Shown here one piece after another: positions 46,523-58,512 of a DNA stretch of 64,000 bases (position 1 is the first letter of the stretch; each line of letters starts with the position of its first letter). The notes beneath the pieces were generated by a model. It worked only from the letters and a program-made list of their open reading frames with translations. It did no database searches and was not told where the DNA came from. The stretch covers positions 248,001 to 312,000 of the forward strand of contig JARVZY010002402.1 in assembly GCA_030686995.1 (NCBI GenBank), given 5' to 3'. A program made the translations under genes and the position numbers. This DNA is from Artemisia argyi (lineage: Eukaryota > Streptophyta > Magnoliopsida > Asterales > Asteraceae).

Positions 46523-46598
46523 GCTATTTGGCTTAAAATCAGCTTATATGAGTGCTTATAAATAAGCACTCATATAAGCTAATTTTAAGCCAAATAGC
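46523..46598. repeat. Long palindrome in 5' LTR of E
   Basis: Arms of 37 bp (46523-46559 and 46562-46598) pair with one mismatch around a 2-bp centre. In the 3' LTR (about 54977-55025) only the right arm exists. Confidence 0.9.
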
Positions 46599-47168
46599 AC
46601 TTCTAATGCTTATTTTCAACTTTTCAAATTTTTCCTAGCTTTATAATAATATTTTAGATTTTTCTTGAATTTTTCATATTTTTCCAAATTGATTTGCTAT
46701 TTTTCTTATTTTATTTTCATTTTTATTCAATTTTTAATACATTTTAATTACCAAAAATTCCAAAAAAAATCAGAAAAAGCCTAGAAAAATAAAAAAATAT
46801 TTTAGAAATTAATTTTCAGTTATTTTAGAATTTAAGAAATTTATTTTGCATTTTTCCCATTTATTTTTAATTTTTAATTAGATTTAATAGTTTTTAATTC
46901 GCAAAAATTACACAAAAAGCCAAAAAAAAATTAGTTTTAAGTTTTAAAATTACTTTTTAGTTATTTTATAATTTTCAAAATTTATTTTTCATTTTTCTCA
47001 CCTTATTTGCATTTTCTTTTAATTTTTAATTACTTAATTAGTTTTTAATTCATAAAAAATAAATAAAAAGTCAAAAAAATTTTTTTTTTTTTCTCAAAAT
47101 TTTCTTTCATCATTTTTAACTTTTTAAAATTATTTTCAAGTCCGTAGGAGTAGTGTAGCTTAAAATTT

Positions 47169-47488
47169 ACTTTTTATTTCATACGGTTACGTTTATTTCG
47201 CGTTTTAGTTTACGTTTTCAATTATACGTTACGTTTTTGGTTTAATTTCTTGAAATACGTGCTGGAGTGATTATTTGTGCTTCATTTACTATTTCATAAG
47301 TGTAATCTCATCTAAATCACTTTTTACCACTTTTTATTTCGTACGGTTACGTTTATTTCGCGTTTTAGTTTACGTTTTCAATTATACGTTACGTTTTTGG
47401 TTTAATTTCTTGAAATACGTGCTTAAGTGATTATTTGTGCTTTATTTACTATTTCATTAGTGTAATCTCATCTAAATCACTTTTCACC
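47169..47488 (+). repeat. 160-bp tandem duplication in 5' LTR of E
   Basis: The block from ACTTTTTATTTC to the CTAAATCAC stretch is present twice with a period of 160 bp. The 3' LTR has one copy (about 55611-55770). Confidence 0.92.
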
Positions 47489-47622
47489 ACTTTCACGACA
47501 CGTTTCACGATACGGGAATTCGAAATTCCATTCACACCTTCGTTGGGACACGACCCGGGGAAATACTTTTCTTAGCATTTCTTCGGTAAAATAAACACTA
47601 TACTAAAACGACTATATCATAA

Positions 47623-47642
47623 TGGTGCCACTGCCGAGGAAG
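47623..47642 (+). other. Element E primer-binding site
   Basis: TGGTGCCACTGCCGAGGAAG starts 3 bp after the LTR. It is a CpG-decayed form of TGGCGCCGCTGCCGGGGA-type sites of Athila/Tat elements. The 590 bp from here to 48230 are leader without ORFs and end in AT-rich sequence. Confidence 0.8.
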
Positions 47643-48229
47643 GTTGAAGTGAATTTTTCGTTTTCATTTTTCAAAATTGTGTTTTGAAAACCTTCCTTGT
47701 ATATATTTTCTATAAAAACAACAAAAAAAATAAATAAATAAATAAATAAATCAAAAATCAAAAACACTTTTCCTAAAGTGTTTTCAAAAATACCAAAAAA
47801 ATAATAAAGTTACAGCCTCGACTCTCCCGTGGAAGGGGGGCGTTGTAAACCAAATAAGCATAACAACATAACAACGCGTGAAAGTAGTTGCTAATCGGAT
47901 TACTTTAATTCTACAACTGAATAAGCGGAAAATACGGAAGCTTTGACATTGAATTGCAAGCTGAAGAGAGAAACACTCTTTTCTCCCGTTCCGTCGCGAA
48001 TTGATTTGAAGGAAACGGTTTACGATAAACGTAACGTTTGAAAAAAACAAAAGAGAATAAAAGTTTTAAGTTTTTGAATTTTGTTTTCTAAAAATAAAAA
48101 TACAAAAAGATTTTCCTTTTCCATTTTGATTTTCCTTTTATTTGATTTTATGATAAAAAAACCAAAAATAATCTTCTTATCCTCTTATCATTTGATTCTT
48201 TTCTTTAACCCTCTAAACTGATAATTCTT

Positions 48230-50485
48230 ATGGATCTGACTTGTTTTAAATGTGGAGAACCGTTCTTTGAAGGTTCATGTGTTTGGTGTCCATGCGAACA
48301 ATGTGGTAGTGAAATTTGTGACGGAGTCTGTTGGTTTTGTAAATCTCACACGGATGATCAAAGATCGTTCAATAATCCTTTAAACATTTCCGATTATCCT
48401 CCAACACCACTGCCGCCTCCGTTCAATTGTTTTAATTGTGGAAATCCCTCCGAAGAAGGAGTACTTTGTGAACGGTGTTTTTGCAAAGAATGTGGATTTA
48501 CTCGTGGATTTTGTATGTGTTATGCTTCAAAAGCTGAACCCACATTCACTTCCGATTATGATCCGAACTTTTCCAATTATTCTCACAACGATTTCAATTC
48601 ATATGAGCAAGTTCCGTACTTCAATAATGAATCGTTTCAAAATGCACCGACCTCACAATTACAAAACGGTTGTGAGAATTGTGGAGGTCCACACTTTAGC
48701 ACCGATTGTCAAACAAGGAAACCGTTCCCTTATGACAATAATTATCACGACCAACCTCCACAATACGACACGATTCTCACGGTTCAAAGTGAGATCATTA
48801 AAATGATGACTGCTCAAAATGACTTTAATGAGCAGTGTCTAACTACCATAAACCTTTTAAAAGAGGAAATTCGTAGAAGAGAACAAGAGCAAACCATTAA
48901 AAGTGTTAAAAATGAGCTTTATAAAGAAGAAAATTCTACGATTAATCCCACTCCGTCTTGTGAACCTTTAAATGTTGAAGATTGTTCTATGGCATCTCTT
49001 GACGACGATTTCTTGGAAGATAGGGCTTTTAAAATCATAATTGAACAACTTTACGCCTCATCAAAAATTTCAAAAATTCGTGTTGATTATAATGGACCAT
49101 CGTTTCCTACTCCCTCTCCGGTGAGGGAAATGGAACGAGAAACCAAGGTGACAAAGGACTCGGTACTTTCCACTAACAATGGAAGTGCTAAATACGTCCA
49201 ACCTACGGTTGTCCAAGAATCTAAGCGTACAATTCCTCCTAAACCGTTAAAATTTGATCCTAACCTTTCTCGATTTACGGTAAAGAGTTCGTCAAGCAAA
49301 CGTGCTGAGCTTAAAATGGTGTTTAGAAGAAACGACTTACCTAATCTTCATGAACAAGAACCAGAGACCATAACGGAAGTGGTGGAAATTCCTAGCTCTC
49401 AGAGCACACCATTTGTCCCACCTCCGGATTCTTCAAAATATTTTTCGAGACTTGAATCTATCATCCCCGATTCTCCCCATCCTTTCCTCACACCGGATAA
49501 GGGAAGCCCGTTTTGGAAGAAGTCAATACTTTTCTTGATAACAATGATTCTATTTCAACTGAGATTGTTACGCCGTCAGATCCTTTGGAACCCAAGCTCA
49601 AGAATTCTTTACCCAATTTTGAGAAATATGTTTTTGATACGGCTAAAGAATGTGAGTTACCTCCGATTGATAATTCGAATGATCGTGTTGAGATGTTCTC
49701 TGATTCTGATAATGACGATTCTATATCTTGTGGAGACATCGAATATGTTGATGAATTACCTTCTGAGCTCGTCAGCTTAGAAGAAGAGAATGATGAAGAT
49801 GTTGAAACAGAAATTCAAGATGAAGCTCTTTGTGAAAAATTATTGAATATTAATCTTCTCATTTCTAAGATCGAGGCGTTGAAAGATCCTCCGACTTCTT
49901 CTCCTATCCCTGTTATGGATAGTGATTTCTTTCCCGAGCTTGAAATTTTTCGATTTGAAGAGACGAGTAGTGGAAATCCCACTATTCATGCTTATATCTC
50001 TCTTCCGGATTATAAGCGTTTTGATTTTGAAATTGATTTTGAACTTATGTCCGATAATCCATCACATGACCCTCTTTTAGAGGATGTCGATCTATTTCCT
50101 GCTGCGGATGACTTGATACCACCAGGTATTGAGAATGACGAGAATGACGTTCAAAGAAATATTCTTTCCGATTTACCATCTTCTTGTCCACCTGCGAAAC
50201 CACCTGATGTAGTTTTTGAGTCAGATACGAATGAAGTTATTATTGGAGTGGTGGACGAGATTTCTGAACAAGATGTTCCTGTGCTTGATATTTTACCCAC
50301 CCAACCCACCCGTGATTTAGAAATAATTTGCTTTTACCATCCGAGTGTTTAAACCATTCTTTACTTATCCCACAATTTCTTCACTTTTCCACTCCACCGG
50401 GAGTGAGGATACCGTTTTTGACCCTGGCATCTCCGTTTATCATGTCGGGTGTCCGTGCCATCTGCTCTCCCCAAGGACGAATTAA
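48230..50485 (+). pseudogene. Element E cysteine-rich gag-like ORF, two frameshifts
   Basis: The ATG at 48230 opens a frame of some 750 codons. Residues 1-110 hold two cysteine clusters (each with repeated CX2C pairs, six to ten Cys). A third, Athila-type knuckle CX2CX3HX4C (CENCGG...H...C) is at about residue 150, followed by a predicted coiled coil (about 185-230) and a long acidic, Ser/Pro-rich region. The frame slips by one base in a T run at 49511-49514, where TTTT looks like a deletion from TTTTT. It slips back near 50320-50340. The tail then reads STGSEDTVFDPGI and stops at 50483-50485. Similar proteins are recalled from daisy-family genomes; their function is unknown. Cys clusters suggest RNA or DNA binding. 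Confidence 0.7.
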
Positions 50486-52428
50486 TTAGGGGATCAAGTC
50501 AAGCTCATGTGACTCGGTGATCAATAACAAGCGCTTTGTGGGAGGCACCCCATGCTTATCCATTTTCATTTTCTTTCTATTTTCTTAAGTAACGTGATGT
50601 GAGGGGGGCGACCCTTTCCAAACTCGTGTTTTCGTGGTTGTTTGTGAATGTTCAGGAATTTCCCCGAAGTTTGAGGACTCTCGTGCTAGTGGTTTGTCGT
50701 TCTCTCCACTCGAGTCTCATTCTTCGCTGCTCTTTCGGAAATTCACCATATCCAAAATCTTATCGACTAACGTTTATCTCTTGGCATACTTAATAAACGG
50801 CCTTAGATTTTACGTAAGACTACCCGTACCCTTAAAACATTGAGGAAAATATTTCACTTTAGTCTGGGGGGGGGGGGTGAATCTTCAATTCGATTTGACC
50901 TGTACCATCGTCTGAGCTGTTAACTTACGCAACTCCGTTTTCCACCAAAAATTTTAAATTTTTGTTACCTCTTTATAAAAAAAAATGATATATGATATAT
51001 GATATGAATAATAAGATTTGACACCTTATTTTGACTTTCCTACTGGCGAGAGTAGAAATAAATGTTTCGACTTGACCGGGCATGTTGAGCCCTAGCTTGT
51101 CTCCCTTAACCAATATAATCAAAAGATTATGGCTAAGCATCCGCGGATCTCATTACTTGAGATTTTAAATTTGCGGAGATCGAGAAATGATAGAGTTTAT
51201 TTAGAAGTTTCGTGCTAAACGGGAGTAGTTGGATCTCTATAGAGCCCACGAAAGGTACTTGTGGCCTCCTTGTTCCCACAAGATTGCACACCAATAAATA
51301 TAGATCTCTAGGATTAATTAAGTGTATGGGGTTTGGGCAATACTTTGTTTTTTCTCGTTCTCAACAAAATCTCTGCATATGGGGGTTTGGTACACATAGG
51401 GGTACTGCCAGTGTTACGGTGAAATAGACTATTGCATCTTGCCGGTTCGCAGCCAATGTTGTGATCTTAGTAAAGGCCGTAGGACTCAGGGTTTAGCATA
51501 TGATTATGAATATCAATAATAATAGTCCAAAGCCAAATAAAAAGGCAGAGGAATCCAAAGCTATAAAAAGCAGCGGATATAAATCCAAGGTCATAATAAA
51601 GCTCTTACATCTTGGCGGCTCATAAACTGTTGTTGTAATTTAAATAAAGGACTAAGGACCAAGTATTATTAAAGTGCTTATAATTATGCAAAAATGCCAA
51701 GCTTCGACTCCGGGGGTTTCCCTAATAAAAAGCTTCCGTTTCGGGTCTCAGACATGGGATGTCTCGGTCGTAAATAAAAAGGGAGCCCTTACAAATCGTG
51801 TTAAATCAGAGACCTCCATGTGGACCCGATTTCTGTATGCAGAGGTTTTCGAGGGAAAGTTTGGAAACTACTTAGCGTTCAAATTTTGTGCTCTTATCGG
51901 ACTAACAAATATCAAAACGAGAAAATATGAAGCAATTCATTTCTCACCAAATTAAAATCTTGAGATACAAAACTTAGGACTTGGGAACAAGAGGTAAATA
52001 CACAAGTAACTTTTGTGGGTAGTATTAGCACCTAACTTGTGGATAAACAATGATCTCGATTTTACGCTTGGTTTGGGAGCTTGTGAAAAATCAAGGATGA
52101 CGATTTTTATTCGTATGGTCTCTTCTCTGTGAAAAGTGTTTCTACTCGTTGACCCTAAAAGTTATCAACAGATAAGAATTGATAATGAAAGTCAAGGCAA
52201 ACAATCACATATATAAATGAAAAATACAAAAAAAAAAAGTAGTAATAGTTGTTATTCCTGAAAATCGGAAAACGGAGCATTTTTGGGAATAAATGATTTT
52301 GATATCTCTTTTGAACATCATTGTTACTTTACAACGTCAGTAAAGAGAGGTCTTGAAATTATTTATCCCTTAAGCGTGAGGTGATGACATTGCGTAAGGA
52401 CACGACAATACCTTAGTCTGGGGGATTT
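50486..52428 (+). other. Element E 3' non-coding region with two purine tracts
   Basis: No credible gene; the 93-codon ORF at 51674 has no recognisable relative. TTTAGTCTGGGGGGGGGGG at 50858-50876 repeats the motif of the true polypurine tract CTTAGTCTGGGGGATTTT at 52412-52428, which abuts the 3' LTR. Confidence 0.7.
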
Positions 52429-55400
52429 TGATGTGTGCTTATTCACACATCCTTTTTAGCCTTAAATCAGACCAAATACTAACTAAATATGCCAAGAGAA
52501 TGTGTGTTTTTGTATTTGTGTATGTGCAGGAACGGATATGGGAAAAATGAACAAAAACAAAGCCAAAATCGACAAAAACGAGCACGAGATTGGAAAAAGG
52601 AGCCGGGGAAGCATAAAATCTAATAAAAGCTCAAAAAGGCAAAAGTAACCCTTGGAGATTCATAAAGTTGCAAGATTAGCCCTTGGTCAAAGTTTGGAGA
52701 AATTGGCAATTTTAGTCCCTCAGCTTTCAGATATTTACAAAAATGATCCTTTGAAGAATATTCGAAGAAAAGACAAAATTGGTCCTTCATAAATCAAAGA
52801 ATGGAAATTTAAGCCCTTGGAATAAGTTTTGATAAAATACAGTTTTGGTCCCTGAGCTTTGAGTTTGAACAACATTAATCCTTGTCAATTTATCCTTGAT
52901 CCTAAATAAATCTACATCAGATCCAGCCCACATAAATAAACCAAGCCCAAAATACATATAAGCCCATCAACCCCTAGCCTGTACCCGATTCACCCTTTTA
53001 CCCAACTCCCATTTGTTACTTAAACCCGATCCAACCCTGCACCCTTTATACCCTTGGTCAAAAATACGGTCAACATAATAATAAAACAATCCCAACTCAA
53101 AACCCCGCCCCCTAAATTCGCCAAAAACCTAGGATAAATTACTGTAGAATGAACCCTAGTTACCTCCCATCAAAATTACCTCGTACCAAGTAATAATTAC
53201 CCAATGATGAGGTTCTAGAAGCTGTCAGGATATGTCAGGGAGTGTCATAAACTCACACGTGGACCAATCAGAGAACACACGGAGGATCAATCTTAGCAAT
53301 TATTCTATCAAACGGTTGTTATCAATAGATTGAGGACCAAGGTGATCTAACGGCTTAGGGAGGGCTCAAATGAAACACAAATCACATGGATTAGTGATGT
53401 GTAATACTAGAAGCATCCAAGGACCTCACTCAGCAAGCTATATATACCCCCCTCCTCACTCATATGAAGGTGTCCAATTTTTAGCAATTGAGTCAATAGG
53501 TTTAGAATTTATTTTACTGTTTTATGTTTTAGTTTAATCCAGTTATAATTTTCTTTCTGATATTGTAATTTCAAACTTTATTAATACAATTTAGTTTTTC
53601 CATTTAAATACTTGTCAATTTATGTTTCTGCAATTTAAACTTGCTTTGCTATTGTCATAAATTCTTATGTTACTGTTTTATAAGTTCTTTTAAGCTTTAA
53701 TATAACCTTTGTAAGTTTTATCTAGACATTTACTGTTTCAAAAAAAATACAATAACAAGGGTAAATAAGCTTTAATAAGCTTCTGCACCCCTTGACTTAA
53801 GCCCACATAAGCTCTATGGTGAGCTTAAGTTAGCCTGCTTTTAGTCACTCTTCAAAATCAGTAGCTTTAAGGTTAGTTCTCTTTTTAGTCTAGTTCAATG
53901 TTGCATCTTATTTGTTAAATAGCTTCTGTTCTTAATGTGCTTATTTAGTTTGTTTATAGTGTTATGCATGCTTATTTAGTGTTTACATGTTGTTGCTGTT
54001 TGATTTAAAGTTCCTACTGCCTATTTAGCTTAAATTGCATTATTGTGTTCTTGATGTTCTTGTTTGGTTTCTACTGTTCCATTACCTTTTAATATAGTCT
54101 AGTAAACAGATTTGAGCATAGGATGAGATTTTGATAGCTTAAGAAATCAGTAGATTTAGTCATTTACTTGTTGTAGTAGTGTAATGCTTAAGTTCAGGGT
54201 TGTTTGGATTTCATGAGTTCTGAGTGATCCTGTTGATTTATCTTTGAGTTTTATGTGCACTTAGGCTCACTTAGATAAATTAGAGTCAAAACAAATATAA
54301 AAAACATAGGTTAATAACAAATAGTCAAAATTAGCTAGTCACTTAATTTCTACATACACAGTTCCATATCTGATTCTGTCACTTGGTGTATCTGTTGCAT
54401 AATTTGTTTGAGTATAAGCTTTTAATGGTTAAACATCATCATTAGATATCTAAGGTTAGAATTGATTCATCTAAATAAGGTTTAGTCAAAGTTTGAAGGT
54501 AATTAGGAAGTCAAAACTTGCAGCATATCAGTTTCGTTACCATCTGATCTCAGGACAAATTGAGGGATTAAATAAGCTTTTGACTGATTTCTTTTAGTTG
54601 GTTTGGCATCTTAGTAGTTCCAAGTAGGTTTTGGCCCTGTTAGCTTTGTCTTAACACCTTATTTCAACTGCTTATCAAAGAGTGTGGTTTGAACCAGGGT
54701 CTGCTTATTTAGAATAGGGCTGCAATTGTGAGTTTGTGATTATAACCTGAGTTTGTTTGAACATTTAAGTCATTTTGGGCTTGTACTTGCTATTTCCATT
54801 GGATCTGAGTCTTTGCTTAATCTGTTTTGTTTACTGCTCATCTCATTATAGTGCTTATTTGACTGTTTTGAACCTTGTCTGAGTTTCTTTGATCATATTG
54901 GCTTTAATTATGTCCCATTAAGCTTTATTTAGTCAAAAAGTCATTTAGTTAAGTTTTGGTCAACCCTGGTCAAGGACTGCTTATAAATAAGCACTCATAT
55001 AAGTTGATTTTAAGCTAAATAGCACTTCCAGTGCTTATTTTCAACTTTTCAAATTTTTCCTAGCTTTATAATAATATTTTAGATTTTCCTTGAATTTTTC
55101 ATATTTTTTCAAATTGATTTGCTATTTTTCTTATTTTATTTTCATTTTTATTCAATTTTTAATACATTTTAATTACCAAAAATTCTAAAAAAAATCAGAA
55201 AAAGCCTAGAAAAATAAAAAAATATATTTTAGAAATCAATTTTCAGCTATTTTAGAATTTTAGAAATTTATTTTGCATTTTTCCCATTTATTTTGAATTT
55301 AATTTGAATTTTTAATTAGATTTAATAGTTTTTAATTCCCAAAAATTACACAAAAAGCAAAAAAACAATTAGTTTTAAGTTTCAAAATTACTTTTTAGTT

Positions 55401-55906
55401 ATTTTATAATTTTCAAAATTTATTTTTCATTTTTCTCACCTTATTTGCATTTTCTTTTAATTTTTAATTAGTTAATTAGTTTTTAATTCATAAAAAATAA
55501 ATAAGAAAGTAAAAAAAAATATTTTTCTTTTTCTCAAAATTTTCTTTCATCATTTTTAACTTTTTAAAATTATTTTCAAGTCCGTAGGAGTAGTGTTGTT
55601 TAAAATTCACTTTTTATTTCGTACGGTTACGTTTATTTCGCGTTTTAGTTTACGTTTTCAATTATATGTTACGTTTTTGGTTTAACTTCTTGAAATATGT
55701 ACTTAAGTGATTATTTTTGCTTCATTTACTATTTCATTAGTGTAATCTCATCTAAATCACTTTGTACCACTTTCACGACACGTTTCACGATTCGGAAATT
55801 CGAAATTCCATTCACACCTTCGTTGGGACACGACCCGGGGAAATACTTTCCTAAGCATTTCTTCGGAAATAGAACAAATCTATACTATACTAAAACGACA
55901 ATATCA
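52429..55906 (+). repeat. Element E 3' LTR
   Basis: 3478 bp, TGATGTGTGC...CAATATCA. It matches the 5' LTR throughout apart from the two structural differences and scattered substitutions. Confidence 0.92.
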
Positions 55907-58028
55907 AACTTACAACAACTCACTCCTCAGTTTAAAATAGAGGAGTTTCACTATGCAAGCCTATCTTTAGACAGGCCAAGCTCTTCCAATTCTAGCTTGA
56001 TCTATCAATATCACTTCTGGATCACCAATTAACCAAGACAGTTGACTATTGTTGACTGCTTGAAATATTGAACAATGAAACTTAAACAACAATCTCACCA
56101 AAGCTATAGAGCTAGAATGAGATACAATTATCTACTTTATTAGCTTATTTGAAAGCTGATTTCAAATCAAACACTATTTTTATTTTATTTTTTTCTATTT
56201 TTTGTTTTGAATAAAGCCTTTGAACAATGTTGTAAACTAACTTGAAATGTTAAACAAACTGAATTTAAAGCTGAATGTTAAAAGAGATTTAAGCTAAAAC
56301 TAAATCAACAAACAATAACAAGCTGAGATGATTAAAGCTAAAATGATTTCATTAAAAATAAAAAGATTACAACTAAACTATTCTATTACAATCAAACGAA
56401 ATTTGGGTAGAGTTTCTACACTATACTCCACCACCAATAACACTAGCCCTATGCATCTATATATACTAATGAAATGAAGGTTCTAGAGGTGAGAGGACAC
56501 GGATTGCCAGCTTGGCAATCCATGTGGTGTGCTTCTTCATACCAATTCTGAGCCCTTTGATCACACCCAATGGTTGCCCTTTGATTCACAGCTCTTGGAT
56601 TAGATTTGGTGATGCGTTTGTACCAATGATTGGCTGCCACTTGTCCCTATTGTGCTTCTTTGGCTTCAGACATCCTTCTAACATCACTAAATAGCTTCTA
56701 GATGCCCTTGATTTGACTAATACACCCTTAATTACTGTAATTGTCGCGGGTACAGTAACTAGGGTTCTTATGCTCTGGGTAAAGGGGATAAAAAGGGGGC
56801 GGGTAATATATATTTATAATTCTTTGACCCTGTTGACCTTTGACCCTGTGTATTAATGGTTGACCGTGTGGGTTTTTAGGCTCGGGTATGGAGGGATTGG
56901 GCTTGGAATTGTAATTTGGACTTGGCTTTGTGGATTTAGTTTTGGACCAGGACTTTTGTAAATGTATTTGGACTTTGTATCTTATAATTTTAGATTTTTA
57001 ATAAGGACCAAGCATGTAATAACTGAAACCATGAGGACTGAAATTCACATCTTCATAAAATATGATCCAAGGGCTTTTGTTGCAATTTCATGATTCTTTA
57101 AGGACCCATAATGTCACTTCTGCAAAGATGTATTTAAAGGACCTAAGTTGCCTGATTCTGAAACTTGGAGGACTTCTTTCGAAAATCTCTGAAACTTGAA
57201 TCCAAGGATCAAAACTGACATTTCTCAAATCTCTTAGGTCTTCTATAGGCTCAGCATTGACTAACTTTGACTATTCTGCACACGTTCCACTCTCGTGCTC
57301 ATTTTTGTCGGTTTCCGTTTGTTTTTCGTCAATTAATGAAATATCCGTACCTGCACATTCACAATCACAAAAACACATATTCTTTGGCTTTTTTGGGTTA
57401 GTTTTTGGATTATTAAACCTTATTTTGATAAATAAAAGGTGAGTAAATAAGTATTCACCAATGTGGAAAACTAGAAGGGGGGTTGAATAGTTTTCCCTCT
57501 TCTTCGTTTATAAAAGGTTTGTTTCAAAATCTTCAATTAAAGTTTTCCTTCTTAAAATCTTAAAATGTTTTGTATCAAATTATCTATTAAGTTAAACTCA
57601 ATATGAGAAGGGTGAATAATAATCTATTAGACTATATCATATAGTTATATACACAATTACAATATTAACTTGTAACTATAACACAATCAATCATCATGAC
57701 AATATAAGCAACAATCAACACATATTTGCAAGCATAGATATAAAGCGATAAATGCAAGAATAAAAGTAAAGAGTAAGGAAAAGAAAACGCAAACCGGACA
57801 CGGAGATTTATAGTGGTTCGGCACGAAGCACCTCTTCATCCTACTCCACTCCCCGAGTACCACACTCGAGAGTTACTTCACTAATCAACATGCTCCTTTA
57901 TGGCGGAACAAACCGTACACAAGCTTACACCAAGTTTAGCGACACTAAGCGGAATGTCGAGTCCTAATCCTAGCTAGAACCAATCTACCAAGGCCCACGT
58001 GGCCACATGAACAAGCACTCTTGTCCCA

Positions 58029-58276
58029 CTTAGATCGACTCACGATCTAAGCCTTCACACGAACGAGCACTCCCGTTCACTTGAATCTTCACCCGACTCA
58101 AGCCTTCACACTAAGACATACTTGGATCTTCACCCAATCCAAGCCTTCACACGAATAACATACTTGGTTCTTCACCCAAACCAAGCCTTCACACGAACAA
58201 AATAGTAATATACTTGGTTCTTCACCCAAACCAAGCCTTCACTCTTTGACACACTTGGTTCTTCACCCGAACCAAG
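58029..58276 (-). repeat. Array of six hairpins in LTR H
   Basis: Repeats of about 42-50 bp whose units contain inverted arms around a TTCACCC-like loop. Perfect or near-perfect stems lie at 58029-58051 (CTTAGATCG/CGATCTAAG), 58080-58102, 58121-58143, 58163-58185, 58213-58235 and 58254-58276 (CTTGGTTC/GAACCAAG). The stem sequences differ between units but remain paired. Confidence 0.85.
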
Positions 58277-58512
58277 CCTTCACATACTAGACATACGAAT
58301 TGACCTAATCTACACACAATTACCTACGGACTTATAGATCATCCGAATCTTCCCTATTACAATGAGACTCTAGACTTACATTTTCCTAGTCTAGTTACAA
58401 GATGAAACTACTTGTGTGTGTTTTTCTTTCTTTTATGATCAACCTTGAATGATGAACATGTGCATGGTATTTATAGGCTTCACCCTTGGAGACCAAGTAA
58501 AGCATCTTGGCA

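Larger units (their letters stand above)
43953..47619 (+). repeat. Element E 5' LTR
   Basis: TGATCTGTGC...CTATATCA. A TATATATACC box is at 44971-44980 with a CACGTG about 180 bp upstream. It differs structurally from the 3' LTR by a 160-bp tandem duplication (47169-47488) and by a 37-bp-arm palindrome (46523-46598). The AT-rich part 46600-47150 is low-complexity. Confidence 0.92.
43953..55906 (+). mobile_element. Element E: 12-kb non-autonomous gypsy element with giant LTRs
   Basis: 5' LTR 43953-47619 (3667 bp), primer site at 47623, a cysteine-rich gag-like ORF (48230-50485), no pol, polypurine tract before 52429, 3' LTR 52429-55906 (3478 bp), and TSD AACTT. More than half of the element is LTR. 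With no RT or integrase it must be mobilised in trans, probably by an Athila/Tat-type relative judged from the primer site and zinc-knuckle spacing. Confidence 0.93.
42118..57460 (-). mobile_element. LTR F: minus-strand gypsy LTR related to E, split by E
   Basis: 42118-43952 and 55912-57460 together make 3.38 kb. On minus this is a diverged version of the LTR of E: the CGTGTCCCAACGAAGGTGTGAA-like end is at about 42270, and the TACGGATAT/GAGCACGAG start is at about 57290-57350. It ends TGGTGAATAC in element orientation at 57460. The left end TGATTAATC (42118) is less certain. It is a solo LTR or a 3' LTR; H sits one base from its right edge, so the flank cannot be checked. Confidence 0.7.

Noticed and set aside
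51674..51955. 93-codon ORF downstream of the gag-like gene of E
   Set aside because: No recognisable motif; lies in non-coding 3' sequence full of stops in the adjacent stretches, so chance is sufficient.
42118..57460. F as a complete element with E as its internal part
   Set aside because: F and E are in opposite orientation, and E has its own exact AACTT duplication inside F.
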